Positions 17,801 to 25,900 are shown, counted from the first letter of the stretch. The stretch is 36,940 nucleotides of DNA from Candidatus Desulfofervidaceae bacterium (GCA_027038965.1 JALWFG010000006.1:1-36940), one strand, 5' to 3'. The notes: generated by a model from the sequence alone, not told the origin. Numbers and translations are program-made.

Positions 17801-17890
17801 GCCATTACAGTTATCGGCGGCCTGCTTTCAGCTACCCTGGCTACCCTTATAGTTGTTCCCAATTTAATCTTGATCAGGCATAAAAAATAA
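14861..17890 (+). CDS. RND-family efflux pump, inner-membrane subunit (pump 2)
   Basis: 1009 residues starting at a TTG codon placed well behind an AAGGAGGAAGG ribosome-binding site; no ATG fits as well. It has an N-terminal helix (about 12-30), two periplasmic loops and two helix blocks. TM4 carries the full Asp-Asp signature MIVDDAIVVTENIYRHS (Asp398-Asp399), unlike pump 1. TM10 reads GIAVNNAIVLVDY, common in RND exporters outside the AcrB subgroup. Together with the two genes before it, it forms a second complete tripartite exporter. The 3' end converges with jag; the stop codon lies inside the jag terminator region. Confidence 0.93.
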   Translation: MKKTLRFLIDNSIAIVIVVVIFIGLGLLSINHMPVDLFPKMDIPVVNIITHYPGASAKDMEVMISTPVETKMMSLPNVKRVSSSSAQGLSMVTVEFNWGTSVLAARQLVQSKLGELAGILPQGAIPRIDNIGTRLQDVYGFVVYGSDLDKLYNITRYQLAGRLMKIDGVASVAIIGGDREAINVNISSKKLKTFHVNLKEIINALKSCNKTVVIGYIDRASREYVIRGNGALRDIKDIGDIPIKSNGISPIFLKDVAIIKKGIAPKHYTIHGDGQKVLAVMVRKQPGASSIKVVEAVKSKLKALKALYPASTRIKTYYDQSEIITESRREITNDLIIGSLLVFLVLYLFLGNLKPTLIVAGTIPITFITSLYLMHLLGLSLNVITMTALVLAIGMIVDDAIVVTENIYRHSLMGEDTRVASIEGTLEIAGPDASGTFTTIAAFLPLLVVSGIISIFIRPFGLTISLSLLVSLILSLSLVPVLFSRAKISPLDNNYLGLKMITHLQNLLKRVLKWSFKHKYIVVFLAALSLITSGLAFFSGRVSLLPPIDEGAILIEYIMPPGTSLKESDRIGNLLERLAMKNPNVLTVYRRTGSPKQSYMIEGVNRGELMIKLKPKTARSEDVTKIINELKKAYSQIKGVVFLYHQPTQENIDESFSGLPALFGVTIYGDDYQKLIALSQKIEKTMNKMPQLNNIVNNIKFKVPQLTVRPDYTRLSFYHLSPAELFNTLKAANWGLKVTSIIKHNREIPVFVKIPVSSHSLRNLKNLFIVGVQGQEIPLFEVAGIKKEFLPPVITHIDGQREVTIIAEVEGNILSVAKALRNHLARINLPPGYSIDLSGQYHVLIKTFMEMGLSALLALILIYLIMVMQFRSFVEPLIILFTIPLSVVGASLALFITKQGLNISVAMGMITLMGIAVNNAIVLVDYKNKMVKTGQGIKTALIEAACIRLRPIILTSLTTISALIPTAIGTTVSSHIFQPFAITVIGGLLSATLATLIVVPNLILIRHKK

Positions 17891-17923
17891 ATAGCAAAGG
17901 GTATACCTTAAGTATCACCCTTT
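17882..17923 (-). terminator. Intrinsic terminator for the jag operon
   Basis: AAAGGGTATAC (17896-17906) pairs with GTATcACCCTTT (17912-17923) with one bulged base. On the minus strand the stem is followed by GCTATTTATTTTTTA, a T-rich tract. The stem includes the last codons and stop of jag, and the T tract covers the 3' end of the pump 2 gene, so the two convergent genes share this short spacer. Confidence 0.6.
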
Positions 17924-18594
17924 ATCCCGTTTAGATTTGTTCTTTTCCTACCACTACGCCTTTTCAGGGGAATAATGTTTACCCGTTTCAGGTTTCCTTC
18001 TCCTACACTTTGAGTTTTTACCTGTTTGTCGTTTTGTAAAGTCAAATGAATAATTTTTCTTTCTTTGGCTGGCAAAGGCAGGGTAGAAAGAATCTTGCCC
18101 GTCTTTTTAACCTTAGCGGCCAGCTTTTTGGCAAGCTCAGCCAGAGAATTTGCCCTTCTTTGCCTGTAACCTTCAGCATCCAAAACAATCTTTACCGGTA
18201 AGAGCCCTTTCCATTGCTTTTGCACCATCTTTTGAAAAAGATGTTCCAATTCAGCCAGGGTTTGACCACCTTTACCAATTAAAACTCCTGATCCATCTCC
18301 AAGGATGTTAAATCTAACTTCGGTTTCGCTAATCTCAGTTTCTATCTTTGTGGACATGGGAAAATAGGAAAGCAATTTCTCAAGCATTTCTTGAGCCAAT
18401 TTGATGGCCTCTTCTTTTCCCTTTTTAAGAGACACTCGAATTTTGGCCTTTTTAACCCCCACTAAGCCAAAGATACCACCTCCACCTTCAGAAATAACCT
18501 CAATGTTTAAATCTTCTTTTGAGACATTTAAGGACTCGCAGGCCTTCTGAATGGCCTCTTCTACAGTTTTGCCTTCAAATTCATAGGTTTCCAT
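17908..18594 (-). CDS. jag: Jag (SpoIIIJ-associated) RNA-binding protein
   Basis: 228 residues from the ATG at 18594, chosen over the ATG at 18600 because AGGAGG directly abuts the latter but sits six bases before the former. The Jag N-terminal domain (1-50, with the SEGGGGIFGLVG turn) is followed by a linker, a KH domain with GKGGQ (RNA-binding loop) near 105, and an R3H domain (about 145-205, ERKIIHLTL). It is an RNA-binding protein (KhpB/EloR homologue) usually encoded beside yidC, as here. It begins just after the yidC stop. Confidence 0.93.
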   Translation of the reverse strand: METYEFEGKTVEEAIQKACESLNVSKEDLNIEVISEGGGGIFGLVGVKKAKIRVSLKKGKEEAIKLAQEMLEKLLSYFPMSTKIETEISETEVRFNILGDGSGVLIGKGGQTLAELEHLFQKMVQKQWKGLLPVKIVLDAEGYRQRRANSLAELAKKLAAKVKKTGKILSTLPLPAKERKIIHLTLQNDKQVKTQSVGEGNLKRVNIIPLKRRSGRKRTNLNGIKGDT

Positions 18595-18596
18595 TC

Positions 18597-20228
18597 TCAT
18601 CCTCCTAGTTTGCGGTTAACATAGGCCTGTTGCACAATGGATAATAGATTGTTGACAAACCAATAAAGGACAAGTCCTGAGGGAAAGTTCAAAAAAAGGA
18701 AGGTAAAAATAATGGGCATAAAGTGCATAAATTTTGCCTGAGAAGGGTCCATCGTGCTTGGCGTCATTTTTTGCTGAACAAACATAGATATACCCATCAA
18801 AATGGGGGTAATGTAATATGGGTCTTTGGCTGAAAGGTCGGCCAGCCAAAGTTTGTGAGTAAATGGCAAGTACATAATAAAAGGCGCATGGCGTAGCTCT
18901 ATGGCATAGGCCAGAGCCATGTAAAGAGCGAAAAATACTGGAATTTGCAAAATCATGGGCAAGCATCCACCCATAGGATTAACCTTATAGGTTTTATAAA
19001 GCTTCATCAACTCCCGATTAAGGGCTTCTTTATCATCTTTGTATTTTTCTTTAAGCCGTTGAATGTGAGGTTGAAGTTTTTGCATTCGCTGCATAGATTC
19101 ATAACTCATATGAGTTAATGGCCAGAAAAGAATCTTAATTACAAGGGTCAAAATAATTATGGCAATGCCGTAATTATGCGTATATTTGTAAAACCATTTT
19201 AAGACATAAAGAAGCCATTTGGCAATAGTATCAAAAAAGCCAAAGTGCACTGCCTTATCCAAATGATATCCAATTTTCTTCAATCTATCCAATTCTTTGG
19301 GGCCGAAATATAAAAGGTAATTTAAATTCGCTACTTGGTTGGGTTTTAACTCAAGCGGTGGCGTCAACCACTCTCCTACCAGGGCTTCTCCAGAATCTGA
19401 AGGGCGAGATTCAGATAGGCGATAGACAATAAAGGAAGACCTTTTAGGTTGAGTATTTGTTATGACAGTCATAAAATATTTATCTGTTAATCCAGCCCAT
19501 ACAAACTTGCCTGCCTTGACTATTTCTCCCTTTATTTTTTCCCATTTCAATTCCGAAAATTTGTTATCGGCGTAATAAATGGCCCCTCTAAACCCATAGC
19601 GATCTTTTTTCTTTGGCCACTTATTGGCTAAAAAGACAATCAAATTGTCAGAAAAGGCTTGAAGACCTTGATTTGATATTTGAATTTTCATATCTATTCG
19701 GTAATCATCAGAATGAAAGGTAAAGGACTTTTTGATTACCAAACCCGATACCGAGGCTGTAAAGGTAATCGTCTGTGGGGCACCGCCCTTACTCAGGTTT
19801 AAAACTGGCTTATCAACTTGATAATTAATGTTATCGATGGGAATTTGCCTGTGTAAAAAGCGAATTGCTAATGGCAAAATGCCATTATTTCTAATGAGGT
19901 GGACAGGGGGAGAATGAGGATCTACAGTTTGACGATATCTTTTTAACAAAAAATCCTTGATTTTGGCCCCATTTGTGCAAAAAACCGCCTTGTATAAAGG
20001 GGTAGAAACAATCACCTCTTTGCCTAAATCCTGCGTTGGTTTTACCTTTAATGGTTTTATAGGAACAATTTTGGGTGTTGCGGGCTGAAATACCTTTTTT
20101 TGCTCTTGAGAGACTGCTTTTTCAGATTGCACCTTTTGAGGAATGTGTCCTTTGGGAACAAAAAACACATCGTAAACAATGATTACCAACATAGATAATA
20201 CAAACGCCAATATTGCTCTAAATGCCAT
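18597..20228 (-). CDS. yidC: Membrane protein insertase YidC
   Basis: 543 residues, the long Gram-negative form: an N-terminal signal anchor (about 4-24), a large periplasmic beta domain (about 60-320), and five C-terminal helices of the 60-kDa inner-membrane protein family starting near 345 (NYGIAIIILTLVIKILFWPLT). The cytoplasmic hairpin with basic and acidic residues (MQKLQPHIQRLKEKYKDD) and the following MGGCLPMILQIPVFFALY are well conserved. It inserts and folds inner-membrane proteins alone or with SecYEG. Twenty bases separate it from yidD. Confidence 0.97.
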   Translation of the reverse strand: MAFRAILAFVLSMLVIIVYDVFFVPKGHIPQKVQSEKAVSQEQKKVFQPATPKIVPIKPLKVKPTQDLGKEVIVSTPLYKAVFCTNGAKIKDFLLKRYRQTVDPHSPPVHLIRNNGILPLAIRFLHRQIPIDNINYQVDKPVLNLSKGGAPQTITFTASVSGLVIKKSFTFHSDDYRIDMKIQISNQGLQAFSDNLIVFLANKWPKKKDRYGFRGAIYYADNKFSELKWEKIKGEIVKAGKFVWAGLTDKYFMTVITNTQPKRSSFIVYRLSESRPSDSGEALVGEWLTPPLELKPNQVANLNYLLYFGPKELDRLKKIGYHLDKAVHFGFFDTIAKWLLYVLKWFYKYTHNYGIAIIILTLVIKILFWPLTHMSYESMQRMQKLQPHIQRLKEKYKDDKEALNRELMKLYKTYKVNPMGGCLPMILQIPVFFALYMALAYAIELRHAPFIMYLPFTHKLWLADLSAKDPYYITPILMGISMFVQQKMTPSTMDPSQAKFMHFMPIIFTFLFLNFPSGLVLYWFVNNLLSIVQQAYVNRKLGG

Positions 20229-20248
20229 TTTGAAACTCCCAAATTTTG

Positions 20249-20458
20249 TTATTTTACAGGGTCATATCCGCCAGGATGGAAAGGATGACACTTACTCAGC
20301 CGTTTCAGGGCCATAAGGCCCCCTTTTAGCACTCCATACCTTTCAATGGCCTCAATAGCATATTGAGAACAGGTAGGGTAAAAACGACAAGAGGGGAGAA
20401 AAAGCGGAGATATCACTTTTTGATAAAGCCTTATTAAAAAAATGGCCCATGTCTTCAT
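20249..20458 (-). CDS. yidD: Membrane protein insertion efficiency factor YidD
   Basis: 69 residues with the diagnostic family block [20 protein letters not shown] (about 22-41, Cys-rich) and the HPGGYDPV end. A short N-terminal amphipathic helix ([14 protein letters not shown]) probably lies on the inner membrane. It assists YidC-dependent insertion. Its ATG overlaps the rnpA stop codon by four bases (ATGA). Confidence 0.96.
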   Translation of the reverse strand: MKTWAIFLIRLYQKVISPLFLPSCRFYPTCSQYAIEAIERYGVLKGGLMALKRLSKCHPFHPGGYDPVK

Positions 20459-20796
20459 CTGCTTTTACATAATACTTGGCTCAGTTCCTTTTTTACTTGA
20501 TGGTAATCCAAATTGCCTGCTTGAGGTTTAGCAATAATAACCACGTCATATCCTTGAGGTAGCAAGTGTTTATGAAGCCGAAAAAACTCTCGCAATAATC
20601 TCTTCACCCTGTTTCTCTTTACGGCCTTTCCTACCCGACGACTGACCGTTACCCCTAAACGAGTTTTTCCTTCAGGACTTTCTGTTAAAAAAACAATAAA
20701 ATGAGTCGTATGAATCTTCTGTCCATTACGGGTAACATTAACAAATTCGCTATGCTTACGAAGGCGCTCGCCTTTGGAAAATCCAAAACATTTCAT
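20455..20796 (-). CDS. rnpA: Ribonuclease P protein component
   Basis: 113 residues, normal length. The RNA-binding signature [14 protein letters not shown] (about 59-72) and the N-terminal LRKHSEF block identify the basic protein subunit that works with the catalytic RNase P RNA in tRNA 5' maturation. Its ATG shares the final A of the rpmH stop (TAATG), so translation is probably coupled. The RNA subunit gene is not in this window. Confidence 0.96.
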   Translation of the reverse strand: MKCFGFSKGERLRKHSEFVNVTRNGQKIHTTHFIVFLTESPEGKTRLGVTVSRRVGKAVKRNRVKRLLREFFRLHKHLLPQGYDVVIIAKPQAGNLDYHQVKKELSQVLCKSR

Positions 20797-20936
20797 TAAC
20801 TAAAAACAGTAAGTCTCTTTCTACCTTTGGCCCGCCTTCTTTTTAAGATGCGTCTTCCGGCCTTGGTCCTCATGCGAGCCCGAAACCCATGAACCCTCTT
20901 GCCTCTTTTGATGTGTGGCTGGTAAGTCCTTTTCAT
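20796..20936 (-). CDS. rpmH: 50S ribosomal protein L34
   Basis: 46 residues beginning [20 protein letters not shown] and ending KRLTVF-S, a textbook L34 sequence rich in Arg and Lys. It lies directly upstream of rnpA, the conserved bacterial order. No dnaA gene or cluster of DnaA boxes is seen upstream, so this is apparently not at the replication origin. Confidence 0.97.
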   Translation of the reverse strand: MKRTYQPHIKRGKRVHGFRARMRTKAGRRILKRRRAKGRKRLTVFS

Positions 20937-20968
20937 CCTGACTCCCTTTGTTCAAATTTTTTCCGATT

Positions 20969-21091
20969 TTATTTGCCTGTTTGTTCCGGGGGTGGCAAAA
21001 TCCCCTTCTTCCTCAATTTAAGTCGTTTTAAACGTCTCCTCCTGCGTCTTTCAATCTCTCTTTGGCGTTCCTGTTTTTTGTGTCTTCCCAT
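20969..21091 (-). CDS. Small highly basic protein upstream of rpmH
   Basis: 40 residues: MGRHKKQERQREIERRRRRR, then LKRLKLRKKGILPPPEQTGK. ATG at 21091 has a strong GGAGGA site eight bases upstream, and a promoter is visible beyond it. Nearly half of the residues are Arg or Lys, so it probably binds RNA or the ribosome, but I do not recognise a named family. It appears to be the first gene of the rpmH-rnpA-yidD-yidC-jag operon, 32 bases before rpmH. Confidence 0.75.
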   Translation of the reverse strand: MGRHKKQERQREIERRRRRRLKRLKLRKKGILPPPEQTGK

Positions 21092-21120
21092 AGAACAGTC
21101 CTCCTAAAGCAGTGGTGCAT

Positions 21121-21149
21121 TTGATACCAAAAATATTTCGCTTCGTCAA
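21121..21149 (-). promoter_or_regulatory. Sigma-70-type promoter for the rpmH operon
   Basis: On the minus strand TTGACG (21144-21149), a 17-base spacer and TATCAA (21121-21126). It would start transcription about 20 bases before the small basic gene. An isolated DnaA-box-like TTATACACA lies just upstream. Confidence 0.55.
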
Positions 21150-21321
21150 CTGTGTATAAGCTCATTGGCGAAAGTTTCTTGCTTCGCTTTGAATGGTTGA
21201 GCAGTTGAAAAAGTGAGAGATGATAATGGAATGTCTGCCTGTTTTTTGGAGTTTACTTTCTTTTCTATTTGTAATAAAATAAATTTGATTAGGATGTCTA
21301 AACTTCGCTTTACAACCGCAA

Positions 21322-21339
21322 AGTTGATCTTGATCAACT
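21322..21339. promoter_or_regulatory. Perfect 18-bp inverted repeat upstream of the HD-GYP gene
   Basis: AGTTGATC-tt-GATCAACT, perfect over both eight-base arms, about 100 bases before the HD-GYP start. It is the most striking element in the 349-base gap between 21092 and 21440; no convincing promoter for the rightward gene is evident there. It is probably an operator for a dimeric regulator, or part of a hairpin. Confidence 0.45.
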
Positions 21340-21440
21340 GGGGAAATGGTTACCGTCATCTTCTCTATTACAATTCAAAAAACAAAAAAAAATTTATACA
21401 AACGTCCGATAAAGGTATTAAAGTAATATAGGAGATGGCA

Positions 21441-22958
21441 ATGGTTTCTAGACGACCCAAAATCCTTTGTGTTGATGATGAAGTAATAAACTTAGAGCTT
21501 CTTGAAGCCCTACTTGTTCCTAATGGCTATGAAGTTATCAAGGCCGCTAATGGAGAAGAGGCCCTTAAAAAGATAAAAAATTTTTCTATTGACCTCGTCC
21601 TTCTGGACATATTGATGCCTGGTATGGATGGTTTTGAGGTATGCCGAAGGATAAAAAACGATAGAAGATATAGCCATATTCCTGTGGTTATGATTACCGG
21701 TCTTCAGTCCATAGAAGATAGAATTGAGGCCATTAAGGCAGGGGCTGAGGATTTTATTTCTAAACCCTTTGACTTCGGGGAAGTCTCTGCCCGAATAAAA
21801 ATGCTTCTTAAAGTTAAAGATTTGAACGACAAATTAAGATATGCCTATCAAAGCATTGTAGACCTAACCTCTTATGGAGAGGTTATCATGGAGGGATTTG
21901 CCCCCCTTCGCTTTGAGTTTATTTCAGGTCTTGATGCTATTGTTAAACAAATTATTAGAAAAGATGTGAAAAACCTAGAAAAACCAGAGAGTGTAATTAT
22001 TGGTTTTCAAGGCAAGGAAGGGAAATGGCAGTGTTATAAATACCAATTTGCGGCTGGGACGTTGGAGAGACAGAGACTTGATTCTAAACTAAGGCATTTT
22101 ATTGCCATAGAAGGACAGCAATCAAAGATTGTTTTCTATAATGAGGAAGAATTTACCGAAGAACAAGGTTATACCTTGCTCAAAGAGCTTAAAGACCATG
22201 ATATAAATCCCTTGAATTTAGTGGGTTATCTAAGTCCTCAACTCTGCGTTTTGGCCATTAATTATGGTAAGGAAGTAAGTCACTATGATGCAGCGGTACT
22301 GCAAAGCATTGTCATGCAGACCATGTTTTTAAAATCCCTTGCAGACCAAATAAAGGAAACTCAAAGCGCCTTTAATTATACCGTTTATGCCCTGGCTCGA
22401 GCCGCTGAAGCCAATGATGAAGATACAGGGAATCACATCCTAAGAGTAGGAGAATATGCCGCAGTTATTGCCCAGAAATTGGGTTTTGATGACAAGTTTA
22501 TAAACATTATTAAGAATCAAGCTGCGCTTCATGACGTAGGTAAGGTTTATGTCCATCCAGATATTTTAAGAAAACCAAAGGAACTTGACCAAGAAGAGTG
22601 GGAGATTATAAAAAAACATCCCTTTTATGGGGCCAGAATAATTGGGACTCACCCTAGGCTTAGGGCTGGGTACAATATTGCCCTTACCCATCATGAAAGA
22701 TGGGATGGAACTGGATATCCCAAAGGGCTTATGAAAGATAAAATCCCTATTGAAGGAAGGATTATGGCCATTGCAGATGTTTATGATGCCTTGAGAAACT
22801 CCCGCCCCTATAAACCTGCCTTTGACCATGAGACTGCCTCTAAGATCATCCTTGAAGGGGATGAAAGGACAATGCCATCCCATTTTGATCCTCAAGTGCT
22901 CAAAACCTTTAGAGAAAACGCTGGTTACTTTGAGGAAATCTATGAAAAATTAGCATGA
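21441..22958 (+). CDS. Response regulator with HD-GYP c-di-GMP phosphodiesterase domain
   Basis: 505 residues from the ATG at 21441; the ATG at 21435 directly abuts the GGAG site and is less likely. Residues 5-125 are a receiver domain with acidic pocket DDE at 12-14, phosphoacceptor Asp56 and Lys108. A middle region (about 150-300) of unclear fold may be GAF-like. The C-terminal HD-GYP domain has HD at 364-365 (LHDVGK) and HHERWDGTGYP at 417-427, with the metal ligands and the GYP triad intact, so it should degrade cyclic di-GMP. No kinase lies next to it. It is probably monocistronic. Confidence 0.93.
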   Translation: MVSRRPKILCVDDEVINLELLEALLVPNGYEVIKAANGEEALKKIKNFSIDLVLLDILMPGMDGFEVCRRIKNDRRYSHIPVVMITGLQSIEDRIEAIKAGAEDFISKPFDFGEVSARIKMLLKVKDLNDKLRYAYQSIVDLTSYGEVIMEGFAPLRFEFISGLDAIVKQIIRKDVKNLEKPESVIIGFQGKEGKWQCYKYQFAAGTLERQRLDSKLRHFIAIEGQQSKIVFYNEEEFTEEQGYTLLKELKDHDINPLNLVGYLSPQLCVLAINYGKEVSHYDAAVLQSIVMQTMFLKSLADQIKETQSAFNYTVYALARAAEANDEDTGNHILRVGEYAAVIAQKLGFDDKFINIIKNQAALHDVGKVYVHPDILRKPKELDQEEWEIIKKHPFYGARIIGTHPRLRAGYNIALTHHERWDGTGYPKGLMKDKIPIEGRIMAIADVYDALRNSRPYKPAFDHETASKIILEGDERTMPSHFDPQVLKTFRENAGYFEEIYEKLA

Positions 22959-23021
22959 TTTGGTTTGGGTTGCTCTGATAACCAGCGCATCCTAGGTAAG
23001 GAAAAATCTTCTCACGACATC

Positions 23022-23050
23022 TTGACGGCCAATGAAATTATTTTTAGGAT
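23022..23050 (+). promoter_or_regulatory. Sigma-70-type promoter for gltX
   Basis: TTGACG (23022-23027), a 17-base spacer and TAGGAT (23045-23050) lie 34 bases before the gltX start, in the short gap after the HD-GYP gene. An AGAGG ribosome-binding site follows. Confidence 0.5.
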
Positions 23051-23083
23051 TAGCAAACTTTTGCGTCAGTTCTAGAGGTAGAA

Positions 23084-24496
23084 ATGAAGGTTAGAGTTCG
23101 TTTTGCACCAAGCCCTACTGGTAAGTTGCATTTGGGCAATGCCCGCACCGCTATTTTTAATTGGCTTTTTGCTCGTCACTCTCAAGGCAGTTTTGTTTTG
23201 AGAATTGAAGATACAGATAAAGAACGGTCAAAACCAGAGTATGAAGCCCAGCTTATAGAAACCCTTAGATGGCTTGGAATTGATTGGGATGAAGGACCAA
23301 ACAAAAAGGGAAACTTTGGACCTTATCGGCAATCAGAAAGGCTCCACATTTATCAAGAATACATTCAAAGGTTACTTCGGGAAGAAAAGGCTTATTATTG
23401 CTATTGTACTGAAGAGGAGCTTGAGACAGAACGCCAATTATGCCTCAAAAAGGGTCTTCCCCCAAGATACTCCGGCAAGTGCCGTTATTTAACCGAAGCC
23501 CAAAAAAGGGAATATGAAAAACAGGGACGTCAGCCCGTTATTCGGTTTAAGGTCCCTGAAGACGAAGTTGTTATATTTGAGGACCTTATTAAGGGTAAAA
23601 TGCGTTTTTTTTCTAATGATATTGGTGACTTCGTCATTGTGCGTTCCAATGGAATTCCGGCCTATAACTTTGCGGTGGTAATAGATGATATTCTTATGCA
23701 AATCACGCATGTCGTTAGGGGAGAAGATCACTTAAGCAATACGGCCTCACAATATCTGCTTTATAAGGCCCTGGGATTTACTCCACCCCAGTTTGCTCAT
23801 CATTCCTTGCTTCTGGCCCCTGACCGCACCAAACTGAGCAAACGGCACGGAGCGGTATCTGTAGAAGAATATCGAAAAGAGGGTTTTTTACCTCAGGCCC
23901 TATTTTTTTATTTGGCCACCTTGGGACGCGGGGCTCAAAAGGAAATTTGGGATCGGAAACAACTTGTTAAAAGGTTTGATTTAAAGATGGCAGGCAAAGG
24001 GAATGCCATCTTTGATAAAAAACAGCTCTTGTGGGTTAATAAACAACTTTTGCGGGCCTTGCCCTTAGAAGATGTTTCATCCTATGCCCAGCCCTTTTTA
24101 CCTGAGGCAGATAAGGGTCTATTGAAGAAATTTGTAGCCCTGGTTAGAGAGAATGTTTCTACCCTTAAAGAAATGGCTGATTTATGGCCAATTTTCAATA
24201 CCTCTAAAATCGCCCTTTCAAAGCAGGCCATAGAAGCTTTAAAAAATCCTGAGGCCCAAATGGTGCTGTCATTGTTTTATGAGGCCTTAAAGACAGGACA
24301 AAACGACTATGAGGCAATTCTGCATGAGATTTACCAAAAAACACAGTTTAAAGGGAAAAATCTTATGCTTCCTTTAAGAATTGCATTAACTGGGGTAAAC
24401 AACGGGCCGCAATTACATGCAATTTTTGAATATTTACCCCACGAATGGCTTGTCTCAAGATTGAAGGCGGCCCTTAATCTTGTGCGCCAGTCTTAA
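23084..24496 (+). CDS. gltX: Glutamyl-tRNA synthetase
   Basis: 470 residues, normal length. The class I signatures are HLGNA (16-20, HIGH motif) and KLSKR (250-254, KMSKS motif). A Cys cluster (YCYCTEEEL and GKCR) in the insertion about residue 105-135 fits the zinc site of many bacterial GluRS. It charges tRNA-Glu, and in species lacking GlnRS also tRNA-Gln; which applies cannot be told here. The last 42 bases overlap the 3' end of the convergent deaminase gene. Confidence 0.97.
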   Translation: MKVRVRFAPSPTGKLHLGNARTAIFNWLFARHSQGSFVLRIEDTDKERSKPEYEAQLIETLRWLGIDWDEGPNKKGNFGPYRQSERLHIYQEYIQRLLREEKAYYCYCTEEELETERQLCLKKGLPPRYSGKCRYLTEAQKREYEKQGRQPVIRFKVPEDEVVIFEDLIKGKMRFFSNDIGDFVIVRSNGIPAYNFAVVIDDILMQITHVVRGEDHLSNTASQYLLYKALGFTPPQFAHHSLLLAPDRTKLSKRHGAVSVEEYRKEGFLPQALFFYLATLGRGAQKEIWDRKQLVKRFDLKMAGKGNAIFDKKQLLWVNKQLLRALPLEDVSSYAQPFLPEADKGLLKKFVALVRENVSTLKEMADLWPIFNTSKIALSKQAIEALKNPEAQMVLSLFYEALKTGQNDYEAILHEIYQKTQFKGKNLMLPLRIALTGVNNGPQLHAIFEYLPHEWLVSRLKAALNLVRQS

Positions 24497-25771
24497 AATC
24501 TCTTTTTTTATCTCCTGGGTGTCAACAGTTAAGAGCTTACCCCCTTGAACTATTATTTGGCCGTTTACGATAACCGTCTCCACATCTCCCCCTTTGGCAC
24601 TATAGACCACGTGTGAATAGGGGTCATAAATGGGGACAAGATGGGGAGACTTTAGGTTGACAATGACCAAATCTGCTAAGTATCCTTTCTCTAGGCGTCC
24701 AGTCTTTAGGCCCAAAACGCGACCACCTATGGAGGTTGCCATTCTTAGGACATCCATGGCCGACATTACTGTAGGGTCAAGACAAATGCCTTTATGGATT
24801 TTGGCTGCCGTGCCCATCTCCTGAAACATATCTAGATTGTTGTTGCTGGCTGGCCCATCGGTGCCCAAGGCTACAGGGATCCCTGCTTTGAAGAGTTTAG
24901 TTACAGGACAGATTCCAGAGGCCAGTTTGAGGTTGCTTTCTGGATTATGGACTACAGGGCTACCTGTGTCTCTCAGAATTGTTATGTCTTCATCTGTTAG
25001 CCAATTGGCATGAATAACAATAGTATTATGGTCTAAAATTCCAAGTTTGTTTAGATAGGCTACTGGCGTAAGCCCATGCTCTTTTTTTACCCTTTCAAAT
25101 TCCCACTTGGTTTCTGCTACATGAATAAAGAGTAAAGTTTGATAATCGTTGGCCAAGATCTTGGCCCTCTTAAGGGTGCTTTCAGAACAGGTATAAGGGG
25201 CATGAGCAAATATAGCCGGAAGAATTAATGGAGAGCAACCTTGCCATTTTTTTAGAAAGGTCTCAGCATGGATAATATTTTTCTTAGGGTCAGATATTCC
25301 AGGAGCGGGGAAATCAATGATTCCCTGGGCCAGGATTGCCCTGATCCCCAGTTTTTTACAGGCCCATACAGCCCCATCCTCACAAAAATAACCATCGGCG
25401 AAGCAGGTAGTTCCTGAACAAAGCATCTCCCAACCCGCTAGCATCGTTCCCCAATACACAAATTCCTCATCTACTATAGCTGTTTCGGCTGGGAAGATAT
25501 AGTCATGAAGCCATTTATCCAAAGGTAAATCATCAGCCAATCCCCTAAACAGGCTCATAGCTGCGTGGTTATGGGCATTGATAAGCCCTGGTATAACCAA
25601 ATTCCCTTGGGCATCGATTATCTCCTTGGTATCCTCAAGGCAAACTGGTGGAGGAACCCCCTCGCCCACTCTCTCTATAAGGTTATCTTTTATGAAAACA
25701 AATCCCCTCTCAATCCAAGCCCTAGTTTCATCCGGGGTCAAAAGCATGGCATTATGAATAAGGAGGCTCAT
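24455..25771 (-). CDS. mtaD: 5'-methylthioadenosine/S-adenosylhomocysteine deaminase-type amidohydrolase
   Basis: 438 residues from the ATG at 25771, the usual length for the family; longer starts exist at 25786 (ATG) and 25819 (TTG). The protein has the metal-binding INAHNHAAMSLFRGLADD block, HAPYTCS, the VHVAETKWEFE-like motif (FIHVAETKWE), VIHANWLTDEDI and the second metal Asp in LGTDGPASNNNLDMFQEM, all typical of MTA/SAH and related deaminases. It converts S-adenosylhomocysteine or methylthioadenosine to the inosine derivative in methyl-cycle recycling. Because the promoter puts the RNA start near 25792, the 25771 start with a GAGG site nine bases upstream is preferred. Confidence 0.85.
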   Translation of the reverse strand: MSLLIHNAMLLTPDETRAWIERGFVFIKDNLIERVGEGVPPPVCLEDTKEIIDAQGNLVIPGLINAHNHAAMSLFRGLADDLPLDKWLHDYIFPAETAIVDEEFVYWGTMLAGWEMLCSGTTCFADGYFCEDGAVWACKKLGIRAILAQGIIDFPAPGISDPKKNIIHAETFLKKWQGCSPLILPAIFAHAPYTCSESTLKRAKILANDYQTLLFIHVAETKWEFERVKKEHGLTPVAYLNKLGILDHNTIVIHANWLTDEDITILRDTGSPVVHNPESNLKLASGICPVTKLFKAGIPVALGTDGPASNNNLDMFQEMGTAAKIHKGICLDPTVMSAMDVLRMATSIGGRVLGLKTGRLEKGYLADLVIVNLKSPHLVPIYDPYSHVVYSAKGGDVETVIVNGQIIVQGGKLLTVDTQEIKKEILRLAHKIKGRLQS

Positions 25772-25798
25772 AAGACTAATCCTCATTTTTTTGGTTCC

Positions 25799-25827
25799 TT
25801 TATATTTTAGGAATGTCAAATCGTCAA
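25799..25827 (-). promoter_or_regulatory. Sigma-70-type promoter for the MTA/SAH deaminase gene
   Basis: Minus strand TTGACG (25822-25827), a 17-base spacer and TATAAA (25799-25804): strong boxes with ideal spacing. Transcription would start near 25792. It lies back to back with the nadK promoter. Confidence 0.65.
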
Positions 25828-25900
25828 CAGATAAGGCTTAATGCCCTGTTTCAGTTGGAATTAGGTTGAGGCTGGCTGGGGCCTTTCAACCTTTCTTCCA

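Noticed and set aside
21155-21165. DnaA-box-like TTATACACA (minus strand) upstream of the rpmH operon, hinting at oriC
   Set aside because: Only one good box, no AT-rich unwinding element cluster and no dnaA or dnaN nearby.
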